DNA of 37,632 nucleotides from an uncultured Lachnospiraceae bacterium (GCA_900317475.1 ONGY01000027.1:1-37632); one strand, 5' to 3'. Positions 16,549-25,584 are shown, counted from the first letter of the stretch. Program-made: numbers and translations. Notes: generated by a model from the sequence alone, not told the origin.

Positions 16549-18999
16549 TCATGGATTTTTATAGGAATACTCTGCCGCAAAAGCCTGGCCAAGGGCAATT
16601 CCGCCGTCATTCGGAGGGATCAGGCTGTGAATAAGAACACGGAAGCCTTCCCTTTCAAGGCCCTTCTTTGTCAGATCGAGAAGCAGTAAGTTCTGAAAGC
16701 ATCCGCCGGAGAGTGCGGCGGTCTCCGGAAGGTTCGGCATCTCTTTTCGCAGCCGGACAATTGCACGGACCGTCATTGCCGCCAGTGCCCGGTGGAAGAA
16801 CAGTGCTGCTCCGGACCGTCCAGGCCCGCGGGAATCCTCTTTTCCCTCCGCTGCTCTCCGTATGATTTCCTTCATGAGAAGGTCGGTGCGGAGGAGAAGG
16901 CGATTTTTCTTCTCGTCATATACCGGGGTGAGTAGTTCCTCCGGAATCCTGTCTTCCAAGTCATCGTCAGCAGCTCTGCCTGTATCCGCTCTGCCGGAAC
17001 TGTCCTTCATTTCCCGTTCCGCTTCATACATCAGTGCCGTCGATGCCTCTCCCTCGAAGGTCGACTGTTTCCGGATACCGAGAACTGCGCTCACTGCATC
17101 GAAGAGACGGCCGCAGCTCGTGGACTGCACCGTATTCACGCCGTGCTCCTGCATTGCAAAAAGAAAACGGCAGTCTTCCGCAGAGGATAATTCCAGTCTT
17201 TTTATCAGAGATTCACGTTTTTCTTCCGACTCATACAAATCATGAATCAACGACACGGCAATCCTCCATCCCTGTCTGGATGCCGTATCACCTCCCACAT
17301 GCTGAAACGGCATGATACTCGAGAGTCTCCGGAATCCATCCGTCCGGGCAAGAAGAATCTCTCCTCCCCAGACTGTGCCGTCCTCTCCGTACCCGGTCCC
17401 GTCATAGGAGACACCGATGACGGGATCACTGTAATCATTCTCTGCCATGCAGGAGAGAACATGCGCGTAGTGATGCTGGATCTGTATGAGCGGAATCTTT
17501 CTCTCCCGGGCGATTTCCCGGGCGATTGCTGTCGAGCGATACCCGGGATGAAGGTCCGCCGCAACTGCAGTCGGGGATACTTCGAGCAGCGTCTCCATGC
17601 GCCCGATGGTCTCCCCGAGCGCACGCCCGGAACGCTCATCTTCCAGGTCCCCGATATAGGAAGAGGGATAAAAAAGATTGTCCCGGCTGATGACAAAGGT
17701 ATTCTTGAGTTCTCCTCCCACCGCAAGCACCGACTGCGGCAGGTCCGCCCCGGCTGCTGCAGAACACCTCCGGCTCTCCGGACTGTTCTTACTGTCGCTC
17801 TCCGTGATCATAAACGGGAGCGGTGCATAACCGCGGGAACGGCGGATCATGTACGGCTTTCCATCGTAAAAATCCATAACCGAATCGTCGCAGCGGATAA
17901 GGATCTTCCGGTTGTTCGAAAGGATGATGTCTGCCGTTCCCCCGAGCTCGCGCAGTGCCTCTTCGTCATCGCGGCAGATCGGCGCTCCGCTCACATTGCC
18001 GCTGGTCATCACAAAGCAGTCCGGCATCGAAAGACCGTCATCATACCGGAACAGGAGCAGCTGAACCGGCGCATAAGGAAGCATGACGCCGAGTTTGGGG
18101 TTGTCCGGAGCTGCGGCTTCACAGATTTTTCCCTTGCGCTTATCAAGGAGAAGAATCGGTTTCTGTACGCCGGTGAGAATCTTTTCCTGCTCCTTCGAAA
18201 TGAAGCATTCCCGCTGCGCCGCCGCAAGGTCCCTGCACATCACGGCAAACGGCTTTGCCGGCCTTTTTTTACGCCTGCGAAGCTCTTCGACTGCCTTTTC
18301 ATTCACCGCATCGCAGCAGAGATGAAAACCGCCGATTCCTTTCACAGCAGCGATGCCGCCCTCCCGGATGACCTTTCGCGTCCGGAGGATCGCTTCCCGT
18401 CCCCGTACATCCGGCTCTCCCGCGAGGTACACCTCCGGGCCGCAGTCATTGCAGCAGACCGGCTGTGCATCGTATCTCCGTGATGCGGGATCGTGATATT
18501 CCCCGGCGCATTTCCCGCACATCGGAAATACCTTCATCGAGGTCCGTTCGCGGTCGTAGGGCAGCGATTCGAGAATCGTAAGCCGCGGCCCGCACTGCGT
18601 GCAGTTGATGAAGGGATGAAGATACCGCCGGTTTGCCGGGTCAAAAAGCTCCTTCTGACACTCCGGGCAGATCGCAATATCCGGGGAGACAAAGATCTCT
18701 CCCTTTCTCCGGACGCTTTCGATGATCTGAAAGTCACGGTATTCCTTCGATTTTTCTTCCGGAATATCCTTTATATCCATCTTCAGGATGGATGCCCTCT
18801 CCGGCGGCTCCTCCCGGACAAGCCGGATAAAATTCTCTACATCTGCGAAAGGCCCCTGCGCGATAATCTCGACGCAGGAGCCTGTATTGGAAACTGTGCC
18901 GTGTATCCCCGCACACTTCGCGTGGCGGGCGACCGTCGGCCGGAAGCCGACACCCTGCACGACACCATAAATCCGGATTTTCTTTGTGACAGAATTCAT
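16549..18999 (-). CDS. hypF: Carbamoyltransferase HypF ([NiFe] hydrogenase maturation)
   Basis: An 816-aa multidomain enzyme that makes the carbamoyl group later turned into the cyanide ligand of [NiFe] hydrogenases. Domains in order: acylphosphatase-like (GVVQGVGFRPTVARHA at about 13-28); two zinc-finger-like Cys sets (CPECQKELFDPANRR ... CTQCG and CGKCAGEYHDPASRR ... CCNDCG, about 105-185); YrdC/Sua5-like carbamoyladenylate domain (about 200-400); Kae1-like domain with HHYAHVLSC and the C-terminal SGGCFQN. Length is normal (about 750-800), with a slightly longer Ser-rich linker before SVLAVGGELKNTF. Its ATG overlaps the degV stop (ATGA), so translation is probably coupled. No hypC, D, E, A, B or hydrogenase gene is in the window. 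Confidence 0.95.
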   Translation of the reverse strand: MNSVTKKIRIYGVVQGVGFRPTVARHAKCAGIHGTVSNTGSCVEIIAQGPFADVENFIRLVREEPPERASILKMDIKDIPEEKSKEYRDFQIIESVRRKGEIFVSPDIAICPECQKELFDPANRRYLHPFINCTQCGPRLTILESLPYDRERTSMKVFPMCGKCAGEYHDPASRRYDAQPVCCNDCGPEVYLAGEPDVRGREAILRTRKVIREGGIAAVKGIGGFHLCCDAVNEKAVEELRRRKKRPAKPFAVMCRDLAAAQRECFISKEQEKILTGVQKPILLLDKRKGKICEAAAPDNPKLGVMLPYAPVQLLLFRYDDGLSMPDCFVMTSGNVSGAPICRDDEEALRELGGTADIILSNNRKILIRCDDSVMDFYDGKPYMIRRSRGYAPLPFMITESDSKNSPESRRCSAAAGADLPQSVLAVGGELKNTFVISRDNLFYPSSYIGDLEDERSGRALGETIGRMETLLEVSPTAVAADLHPGYRSTAIAREIARERKIPLIQIQHHYAHVLSCMAENDYSDPVIGVSYDGTGYGEDGTVWGGEILLARTDGFRRLSSIMPFQHVGGDTASRQGWRIAVSLIHDLYESEEKRESLIKRLELSSAEDCRFLFAMQEHGVNTVQSTSCGRLFDAVSAVLGIRKQSTFEGEASTALMYEAEREMKDSSGRADTGRAADDDLEDRIPEELLTPVYDEKKNRLLLRTDLLMKEIIRRAAEGKEDSRGPGRSGAALFFHRALAAMTVRAIVRLRKEMPNLPETAALSGGCFQNLLLLDLTKKGLEREGFRVLIHSLIPPNDGGIALGQAFAAEYSYKNP

Positions 19000-19964
19000 T
19001 CTGTGAATGTTTCCAGTTCTTCTTCAGCCAAGAATCTGCTGTACGCGGTCTTCAGCCCTTCGCTGAACTGTCCCTTCTCCGGAAACTTCAGTGAGAAACG
19101 GCAGATCCCAAGAAGCCCGGGGCCTGTATTGATTGCCATCGTCGGTGCAATCTGATGATCGAGCATGATCCGGGCATCCGCATATCTCTCCAGGATTCTC
19201 TCCCGCGCTCTCTTTGCAAAATCCACGGCATCTCCGTTCATGAGCATGAACCAGTCGTGCTTCGGATCGATGCCCTTTGCCGGATCCAGAATGAGATCCA
19301 CAAGCTTCTCGACGCCCTTCTTCGATCCGCGGATTTTGGCTGCCGTCGTGTAGACGCCCTCCTCCGTGCATTTGATGATCGGCTTGATGCCGAGAATATT
19401 GCTCACCATCTCGACTGCCGGCGTGATCCGGCCGCCGATTCGCAGGTATTTGAGCGAATCCATGTAAAATTCCAGGTCCGAATCCAGGATCTTTTGCTTC
19501 AGCAGTTCCGTCACATCGTCAAAACTGATTCCCCTGCCGAGTGCCCATCCGGCGTAGACGGCGAACGCGCCGGCACCAATGGAAATATTCCTTGTGTCAA
19601 ACGCAAAAGTTTTGACGCCGGGGTGCTCTTCTTCAATGTCGCGCATCGCTATGCTCATCGTGTTGAAAGTGCTGCTCATTGCACTGGAGATGGAAACCGT
19701 GATGATGTTCTCATACCCTTCCGAGAGAAGCTTCTCCGCCGTATCTTTTACTTCCGCGATGTTAAGGGCAGATGTCTTCGGAATCTCTTCATCAAAGTGG
19801 CGATAGACATAAACCGGATCCTCATCGAGAAGGTCTAGATCCCCAATGGAACGGGATTTGTAATTGACCATCAGCTGAAGAATGGTTATTCCGAAGTGTT
19901 CGGCCGCTTTCCGGCCGACATCACATCCTGAGTCACATATCACTGCTGTTTTGGATGCATTCAT
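18996..19964 (-). CDS. DegV-family fatty-acid-binding protein
   Basis: A cytoplasmic two-domain protein of 322 aa. DegV/FakB-type proteins bind fatty acids, and some present them to the kinase FakA. Seen: N-terminal AVICDSGCDVGRKAAEHFGITILQL, then VSISSAMSSTFNTM with the Ser residues of the lipid pocket, and a C-terminal TMAINTGPGLLGI-type strand. The start is the ATG at 19962-19964, with GGAG six bases upstream; an ATG four codons earlier overlaps that site and is rejected. No FakA gene is nearby, so the role is open. It is the first gene of the degV-hypF unit, with a dyad in its leader. Confidence 0.9.
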   Translation of the reverse strand: MNASKTAVICDSGCDVGRKAAEHFGITILQLMVNYKSRSIGDLDLLDEDPVYVYRHFDEEIPKTSALNIAEVKDTAEKLLSEGYENIITVSISSAMSSTFNTMSIAMRDIEEEHPGVKTFAFDTRNISIGAGAFAVYAGWALGRGISFDDVTELLKQKILDSDLEFYMDSLKYLRIGGRITPAVEMVSNILGIKPIIKCTEEGVYTTAAKIRGSKKGVEKLVDLILDPAKGIDPKHDWFMLMNGDAVDFAKRARERILERYADARIMLDHQIAPTMAINTGPGLLGICRFSLKFPEKGQFSEGLKTAYSRFLAEEELETFTE

Positions 19965-19998
19965 GATAAGCTCCATATATCTGGCGTAATGTAATTAT

Positions 19999-20023
19999 TC
20001 AAAACCATCTGATATGGTTTTGA
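19999..20023. promoter_or_regulatory. 10-bp dyad in the degV leader
   Basis: Perfect inverted repeat TCAAAACCAT-CTGAT-ATGGTTTTGA about 35 bases before the degV start codon. It has no U-tract on the minus strand, so an operator or leader hairpin is more likely than a terminator. Confidence 0.5.
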
Positions 20024-20098
20024 AAGCTGTATCATTTATACTATAGCATATCAACCTGTGTCTGTAACAAATCCTATAAAGTGAAGCAATACTTATGC

Positions 20099-20157
20099 AA
20101 AAAAAGCTGTATGTTCCGCTGTGCACAGCACATTTTCCTCGACAGCACAGCCATACA
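20099..20157 (-). terminator. Terminator of the AAA-ATPase operon
   Basis: Minus-strand hairpin with TGTAT/ATACA outer (108-112 and 153-157 past 20000) and GCTGTGC/GCACAGC inner pairing, ending in seven U (A-run 20099-20105). It starts 23 bases after the AAA gene stop. Confidence 0.65.
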
Positions 20158-20179
20158 AACTGCATTTCTCCGCCGCAGG

Positions 20180-21322
20180 CTATTCTCCGATTTCTTCCCC
20201 GTCATCATGCAGGTCCCCGGACAGAATTTCCTGCATTTCCTCCTGGGTCGGATGTTCGATTTTCGAGATGCGCCGCGCCTGGTTCGTTATGATGTTCTCA
20301 AAAAGATTCCGGACTGCGCGGGCATTCGCGAAGTTCTCGAGGTTCTGCGCCTTATTCAGCATGATCAGCTGCTTTACTTCCCCGAGCACCTCTTCCTTTG
20401 CGGTATATTGATATTTCTTCAGATTCAGCTCAAAGATCTGCATCAGTTCATCAATGGTGTAATCCGGAAACTCGATGAACTTGTTAAAACGGCTCTTGAG
20501 ACCTGGATTTGAGTGGATGAAGGTCTCCATGGGTTTTGTATAGCCGGCGGCAATCACGATGAACTCATCGCGGTGATCCTCCATGGCCTTGAGAAGTGTA
20601 TCAACTGCCTCCTGGCCGAAATCCGTCCCCTGGCTGCTGCCCTGTGCAAGAGAATAAGCCTCATCGATAAAGAGCACGCCGCCCATGGCCTCTTCAATCT
20701 TCTTCTGTGTCTTGAGTGCCGTCTGTCCGACGTAGCCCGCAACCAGTCCTGAGCGGTCCGTTTCAACAAGCTGCCCTTTCGAAAGAACGCCGATTTTCTT
20801 GTAAAGACGCGCCAGAATCCGGGCGACGGTCGTCTTTCCGGTGCCCGGATTTCCCGTAAAAACAAGATGATTGGAGACCGGAACGGTCTTCATCCCGCTG
20901 TCGGCACGCATCTTCTGAATCTTTCGGAAATCAGTTAGCTCAAGAACATCGTGTTTGATGGACTTAAGGCCTATAAGCTCCTTCAGGTCCTCTTCAGGAT
21001 CGCTCTCCGGTTCCTCCTTGTCCGCCTCTGCATCCGCCGCTGTCCGGGCTTTTGCCTCCGAAGCGTTCTCTCCTCCTGCAGAAAGGGTATTGCCCGCGCC
21101 GTTCCCGGCGGGGGAGCCTGCGGAATCCTCTCCCGCTTTTTCCGGCGAACCGGAAGCCGTGTCTTCAGGGCCTTTGTATCCCGGGAGGTCAGAAGACCCG
21201 AACCTACGGTAAGCCTCATCCAGCGCTTCTCTTGCCTTCTTTAAAGCCCTTTCATCCGATTTGTGGTTCTCAGGTTCATTCCCGAAGAAGTCATCATATA
21301 CACTTTTCAGTTCATCAGACAT
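20180..21322 (-). CDS. CbbX/SpoVK-like AAA+ ATPase
   Basis: A soluble AAA+ ATPase of 380 aa, of the CfxQ/CbbX/SpoVK type that remodels protein targets. Residues 1-45 are helical and charged; 50-112 are low complexity (Gly, Ala, Ser, Glu), probably a flexible linker. The ATPase core starts near 113 (DLKELIGLKSIKHDV) with Walker A GNPGTGKT (157-164), GYVGQTALKT pore-region sequence, Walker B VLFIDE (216-221), and the helical lid to the C-terminus. The ATG at 21320-21322 has only a weak GAGAGA site. It is the last gene of a five-gene run, 13 bases after the phosphatase. The target is unknown; the membrane coiled-coil protein upstream is a candidate partner by position only. Confidence 0.88.
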   Translation of the reverse strand: MSDELKSVYDDFFGNEPENHKSDERALKKAREALDEAYRRFGSSDLPGYKGPEDTASGSPEKAGEDSAGSPAGNGAGNTLSAGGENASEAKARTAADAEADKEEPESDPEEDLKELIGLKSIKHDVLELTDFRKIQKMRADSGMKTVPVSNHLVFTGNPGTGKTTVARILARLYKKIGVLSKGQLVETDRSGLVAGYVGQTALKTQKKIEEAMGGVLFIDEAYSLAQGSSQGTDFGQEAVDTLLKAMEDHRDEFIVIAAGYTKPMETFIHSNPGLKSRFNKFIEFPDYTIDELMQIFELNLKKYQYTAKEEVLGEVKQLIMLNKAQNLENFANARAVRNLFENIITNQARRISKIEHPTQEEMQEILSGDLHDDGEEIGE

Positions 21323-21335
21323 CGCTTATTTCTCT

Positions 21336-22130
21336 CTATTTCTGCCACACCGGCGAGAATGCAGCGTACCCGGAAACCGGCACTCCTGCAGCGAGGAGAT
21401 GCGCACAGTCACCAAGAGTTTGAATACGGAAGAAGGCTGCATTGTGAAGGCGTTTCTCTGCATTGACAACCGTCACGCCCGTGGGGGCGATGCAGGTTCC
21501 CTGCCACATAAGGACGGGGGAGACGCCGATGAGATGAGCAAGCATCACACACGTCACCCCAAAATGGCAGAAAATCACGATGGTCTTTCGGTCATCACTG
21601 TCGCGGATTTCATTATTTCTCGTCCCGTGAAGCGGAATATCTTCAACCTCTGCAGGGAGAACACTCCCATCCGGGTTTTTAAACTCATAATAACTGTCTT
21701 TGCGGTGATAGCCATACTCCGACAGGATTTTGTCGATGCCGGCTGTCACTTCCTTCCACCCCTGTTCGATTCCCGGGTTCGTGCGGTAGAGAGGCGCCTC
21801 ATACCAGTGCTCTCTGTCATACATAATTTCCTGTCCCGTGAAATACTGCGGCTGCAGGTCCCAAGGTCCGTGGATCTCTCCCGTGAGCGGGTCTTTGATC
21901 GGATAATAAAATTCGCGAAGCCAGGGCTTTAAAATGGCTTCGCGGCCAAGTTCTTTAAGGGTCGGCGCCGCCGTTTCCACAGCCCGGCCCAGCGGCGAGC
22001 AATAGAAACGGTCGATGTCTGTCCAGTTCTTCGTGCGCACGGCGAGCGCCTCTGCTTCCTTTCTTCCGTTCTCCGTGAGCGAATCCTTCTCATAGTCCGG
22101 CTCTGCATGCCGGACAAAAATAATTCTCAT
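21336..22130 (-). CDS. Histidine-phosphatase superfamily protein
   Basis: A cytoplasmic phosphoglycerate-mutase-like phosphatase of 264 aa. The N-terminal strand IIFVRHAEP carries Arg7 and His8, which would be phosphorylated; SPLGRAVETA supplies the second Arg and FCHFGVTCVML the second catalytic His. It is longer than the usual ~200 aa because of a middle region rich in Tyr and Trp (about 75-135). The substrate cannot be read from sequence. AGG lies six bases before the ATG (22128-22130). It sits 32 bases after the upstream membrane-protein gene and 13 before the AAA gene. Confidence 0.88.
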   Translation of the reverse strand: MRIIFVRHAEPDYEKDSLTENGRKEAEALAVRTKNWTDIDRFYCSPLGRAVETAAPTLKELGREAILKPWLREFYYPIKDPLTGEIHGPWDLQPQYFTGQEIMYDREHWYEAPLYRTNPGIEQGWKEVTAGIDKILSEYGYHRKDSYYEFKNPDGSVLPAEVEDIPLHGTRNNEIRDSDDRKTIVIFCHFGVTCVMLAHLIGVSPVLMWQGTCIAPTGVTVVNAEKRLHNAAFFRIQTLGDCAHLLAAGVPVSGYAAFSPVWQK

Positions 22131-22162
22131 GATAAACCTGCCGTTCTCTCAATGAATCGATA

Positions 22163-23536
22163 CTACGAATTTTCCTGATCTGCATCGTCCGGCTGGAAAA
22201 TCACTTCTTTTTCGTCGCCGTCATTCTTCGATTTCCAGACGATGGATCCGTCGCTTTCAATGGTCAGAGAACCGCGACCGTCTTCATAGACGACGTCTCT
22301 GCTTCCGCTGCCCTTCTTCGTCGTTTTCTTTCCGTCGGTATAACGGATACGGTTCCGGTCCGGGTTGAAAGTGCCATCCATAGACCATACCGTCGTCGTC
22401 TTTCCAGTGGTGTCTGTGATCTCGATGGATACGGCATTCTCACCGTTTCCGTCAGAAATCGTCATGACCACATTAGCATCTGCTTCAGAAATGTAGCCGC
22501 CTGCAAAAGGAAGTTTTGACGCGGACGCAATGCCGGAATCAGACGAATCAGAACTGGAATCCGCAGAACTTTCGTCCGTGCTGATTTCTGCATCTGTTTC
22601 TCCATCCGCTGCGCCGGCATCAGCTGCCGCCGAGTCCCCGGTCACCGCTGCTTCGTCTGCATCAGCCGCCGTCTCCCCGGCCTCTGATGCTGCGGAGTCA
22701 TTCTTCTCATCCGTCGCTTCGCCGCTGTCAAGGGCATCCAGGGAAGCCTCAATCATCTTGAGGTTTTCCTTTACCGAATCGATCGTGGTCTTGTAGAGCT
22801 TATTCTGACTCTCGGCCTGCGCGAGCGCGTCCTTCGTCGTATTGAGCTCATCGGTGAGATCTGTGATTTCCTGTGTCTTCTTATCTATATCCGCCTGGAG
22901 AGTATCGTTCTTCGAAGTGAGAGAAGAGACCTGCGAATCGAGGTCATCTATCTCTGCTTCTTTGTCCTTAACCTGCTGCTGAGCGGCGGAAAGCTCTCCC
23001 TGATACCAGGCGACCGTGCTCTGATGCCTGCGGACGCCAAGCACGCCCAGAACAACAAGCCCGGCGACCAGAATTGCAAGAATGACAATAGCAGCTTTTG
23101 CGCCGGATCCGGTTCCCTTTCCACTCTTTTCTTTTTTCTTTTTCGGCTTGTCCCCGCTCTCATCCGCGGCAGAGTCCATACTCTCTTTTGTTTCACTGTC
23201 ATCCGCGGACTCATTCGGGGCGGAGGTTTCAGAGACTGTCACACTGCCTTCGCCGGTAATGACCGATTCAGAATCCGGAGCCTCTTCAGGCTCCCCGCCC
23301 GTTTCGCTCTCTGCAGGTTCCTGTTCAGAGTCCGTATCTGTGTCCGTCTTCGGCTCTTCGATTATGATCGAAGGTTCTTCCTCTTCTCCGTCCGGGTTTT
23401 CGCCCGCCGCTTCCTCTGCGGCAGCGCCGGCAGCAGCACCATCATCCATGGTCTCTTTCTCAGCATCTTTCATATTATCTTCTGCTGTGGTCTCTTCCGT
23501 GCGTGTCTCTTTTTCGCGAGCTTCTTCCGTACTCAT
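22163..23536 (-). CDS. Single-pass membrane protein, acidic arm plus coiled coil
   Basis: I do not recognise a family. The 457-aa product has a long, very acidic, probably disordered N-terminal part (1-130, Glu, Asp, Ser, Thr, Ala); a basic KPKKKKEKSGKG stop-transfer (130-141); one transmembrane helix (about 146-168); a heptad-rich coiled coil (about 178-265); a second acidic low-complexity stretch (about 270-340); and a compact C-terminal domain (about 345-457). With the Lys cluster before the helix, the acidic arm should be cytoplasmic and the coiled coil outside. The C-terminal part looks like a small beta-domain. GGAGG lies seven bases before the ATG. It may anchor or scaffold an envelope process. 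Confidence 0.8.
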   Translation of the reverse strand: MSTEEAREKETRTEETTAEDNMKDAEKETMDDGAAAGAAAEEAAGENPDGEEEEPSIIIEEPKTDTDTDSEQEPAESETGGEPEEAPDSESVITGEGSVTVSETSAPNESADDSETKESMDSAADESGDKPKKKKEKSGKGTGSGAKAAIVILAILVAGLVVLGVLGVRRHQSTVAWYQGELSAAQQQVKDKEAEIDDLDSQVSSLTSKNDTLQADIDKKTQEITDLTDELNTTKDALAQAESQNKLYKTTIDSVKENLKMIEASLDALDSGEATDEKNDSAASEAGETAADADEAAVTGDSAAADAGAADGETDAEISTDESSADSSSDSSDSGIASASKLPFAGGYISEADANVVMTISDGNGENAVSIEITDTTGKTTTVWSMDGTFNPDRNRIRYTDGKKTTKKGSGSRDVVYEDGRGSLTIESDGSIVWKSKNDGDEKEVIFQPDDADQENS

Positions 23537-23629
23537 AGGCTAACCTCCCGGCTATTCCCTGCCTGCAAAGCCACCGTTCCTTCTTCATTTTACTATGGAA
23601 GAGAACCGTGCTCAATCCGAATCCCCCGT

Positions 23630-24037
23630 CTAGTGGCTCAGACGGAATCCCTTTGCTTCAAGACATTCTTCCACGATATCCGGCTCCGATGCATGCATGA
23701 CAGCAATCGGCGAAGCGCTCCCGCGGTCGAACGAAATATAAATGTAATCAATATTGATCCGGCTTTCGGAAAGCGCCGAAAGAATCCGGTTGAGGCATCC
23801 CGGCTTATCGACCATGTACACCCCAATGACCTGATCCGATCGGCACAGATATCCCTCTTTCTTATAAGCTTCAAAAGCCTTCTCCGGCTTATCCACCAGC
23901 AGACGGACGATGCCGAATTCCGCGCTGTCGTTTGTCTGAAGCGAGATGATGTTGATGTCATTGTCAGCGAGAATTCCCGTGATCTTGTGCATGGAACCCT
24001 CAACATTCGGTGCAAAAAGTGAAATCTGCGTAATCAT
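23630..24037 (-). CDS. Tandem ACT-domain protein
   Basis: A small cytoplasmic protein of 135 aa consisting of two ACT domains (about 1-68 and 70-135). Seen: ISLFAPNVEGSMHKITGILADNDINIISL and VYMVDKPGCLNRILSALSESRINIDYIYI, each with the Gly-containing turn that binds amino acids in ACT regulators. Stand-alone pairs like this act as amino-acid sensors, but the ligand is not known. AAAGGA precedes the ATG (24035-24037). It follows the lactonase gene by 23 bases. Confidence 0.9.
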   Translation of the reverse strand: MITQISLFAPNVEGSMHKITGILADNDINIISLQTNDSAEFGIVRLLVDKPEKAFEAYKKEGYLCRSDQVIGVYMVDKPGCLNRILSALSESRINIDYIYISFDRGSASPIAVMHASEPDIVEECLEAKGFRLSH

Positions 24038-24060
24038 GGCTGTCCTTTCTCAATGTCATT

Positions 24061-25125
24061 TCATTCAGTCACAGGAAGGATGCACACCGGCTTTCCCTGT
24101 ACAGAAAGCTTCATATACATCTCTTCGAGTGTCTCTTTTTCTTCATTCCACCGCAGAGCCGTGAGCTCCCGGCTGTCCTGATTGGCTGCGATGAGATAGC
24201 TTTTCTTTCCGCTCCCATCCGAGAGATGCCCGAAAAGAGCGATATCGCGGGGCGTCCTGCCGCCGGTTTTGACGATGGAAAGAAGCTCCAGCTTCCCGTC
24301 TTTCCGCACACGGAACTGCGCGATGCTGTCGTCGCCGCGGTTCGATGTGAAGAGATACTTTCCATCGGCCGAGATGCGGATGGCGGCCGCCGTATTTTCA
24401 CCGTCAAAACCCGTCGGCAGCGCGCTGATTTTCTGTCTCAGCTTATATTCGCCGTCCTCTTCCTCATAGAAAAAGACGCTGCTTGTCAATTCAGTCAGAA
24501 TATAGATGCGGTCCGGGTGATCCGGACTGAAAACGAAATGACGGGGTCCGTTTCCTTCCGGAAGATGAATGAACGGCTGCTTTTCGGTGAGCTTACCGTT
24601 CTTCTTGTCCAGCGTATAGCGGAAAATGGTGTCGAGCCCGAGATCAACGCAGTACAGCTCGCCCTTATGGTACTGCGAGAAATGAACGTGCGGGCCCTCC
24701 TGCCTTGCAGGATTTACTCCCTTGCCCTCATGCTGCTGGAAATCCGTTCTTTGGACGGGAATTCCGTTCTCATCGAGAATAAAAACAGAGAGAGAACCGC
24801 TGGTATAATTTGCCGCGGACAGAAACTTTCCGCTCTTATTGAAGCTGATATGGCAGGGATCGCTCCCGCCGGTCGGAAGCTCTGCAGCCTTCACGAGTTC
24901 TCCGTCCTCGATGCGGAACGCGGAAATGCCGCCGTCCGGCGTCCGCTCATTCACGCAGTAAAGAACGTTTTCCTCCGCGTTGTCAAAAGCAATCCAGGAC
25001 GGATTTTCAATCCCCTTGAACGCCTTCTTCACCGTGAACTGCTCTTTGCCAAAATCCGCCTCCACGCGGAGAATTCCGTCTTCCTCGGGAGAAGCATACG
25101 TCCCGAGATAAAATTCTCTTTTCAT
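24061..25125 (-). CDS. Lactonase-family beta-propeller (6-phosphogluconolactonase type)
   Basis: A 354-aa seven-bladed propeller of the YbhE/Pgl type, which hydrolyses 6-phosphogluconolactone or a related sugar lactone. Typical segments are YLGTYASPEEDGI at the N-terminus, GSDPCHISFNKSGKFLSAANYTSGSLSVFIL, GPHVHFSQYHKGELYCVDLGLDTI, NGPRHFVFSPDHPDRIYILTELTSSV and the terminal-blade TGGRTPRDIALF. These carry the His and Arg residues around the central pocket. Length is normal (330-380). GGAAAGGAAGAGA precedes the ATG. It is the first gene of the 20180-25125 run. Whether it serves the pentose phosphate pathway or another sugar acid route cannot be told. Confidence 0.9.
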   Translation of the reverse strand: MKREFYLGTYASPEEDGILRVEADFGKEQFTVKKAFKGIENPSWIAFDNAEENVLYCVNERTPDGGISAFRIEDGELVKAAELPTGGSDPCHISFNKSGKFLSAANYTSGSLSVFILDENGIPVQRTDFQQHEGKGVNPARQEGPHVHFSQYHKGELYCVDLGLDTIFRYTLDKKNGKLTEKQPFIHLPEGNGPRHFVFSPDHPDRIYILTELTSSVFFYEEEDGEYKLRQKISALPTGFDGENTAAAIRISADGKYLFTSNRGDDSIAQFRVRKDGKLELLSIVKTGGRTPRDIALFGHLSDGSGKKSYLIAANQDSRELTALRWNEEKETLEEMYMKLSVQGKPVCILPVTE

Positions 25126-25415
25126 TCTCTTCCTTTCCAGGCTCCTGTAATACCTGCAGTGCCCTTCCGGTGTGCTTTTTCCATAGTATAAATCAAAACC
25201 GCCGTTCGTGGGAAATGAGATAAGGATGTGGGAGCGATGCTGTGTAATGCATGAATTCTGAGAATCAGCTGCACCCCTCAGTATCAGCAGCCTCCAGAGA
25301 ACGGTCTGCTCCTTCTTTGGACTTGCATTCCTGCGTCACAAATTACATGAGACCGAAACGCAGGGAAAGTTTGCCGCATATTTGTCGCACGAACATCAAA
25401 AAAAGAGCAAAAAAT
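25126..25415. other. Gap between lactonase gene and tRNA terminator
   Basis: About 290 bases with no convincing gene, RNA motif or long dyad. It should contain the lactonase promoter on the minus strand; the only -10-like hexamer there (TATACT at about 25181-25188) lacks a good -35. Confidence 0.4.
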
Positions 25416-25450
25416 AACCGGGAGCCCTTGATTTTACTGGGTTCCCGGTT
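25409..25450 (-). terminator. Terminator after tRNA-Gly
   Basis: Stem of about 12 bp with one G-U, AACCGGGAGCCC (25416-25427) / GGGTTCCCGGTT (25439-25450). On the minus strand it is followed by a U-rich tract (A-run from 25409). It starts 11 bases after the tRNA 3' end. Confidence 0.85.
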
Positions 25451-25460
25451 TTCGGTTTAG

Positions 25461-25533
25461 AGCGACAGGCGGGATTCGAACCCGTGGTCTCCACCTTGGC
25501 AAGGTGGCGCTTTACCAGCTAAGCTACTATCGC
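25461..25533 (-). tRNA. tRNA-Gly (anticodon GCC)
   Basis: On the minus strand GCGATAG pairs with CTGTCGC (7-bp acceptor stem with one G-U). The D arm reads AGCTTAGCTGGTAAAGC; the anticodon arm CCACC-TTGCCAA-GGTGG gives anticodon GCC; the T arm is CGGGTTCGAATCCCG. The discriminator is U and no CCA is encoded. It reads GGC and GGU codons. Confidence 0.97.
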
Positions 25534-25584
25534 ATTTAAAACTTGTTGAGTTGTTCGCGCCTTTCGGTGCGCAAGTAGTATATT

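Noticed and set aside
17242..18483. 413-codon ORF on the plus strand opposite hypF
   Set aside because: Antisense shadow of a well-conserved multidomain gene; rich in Arg, His and Pro without domains.
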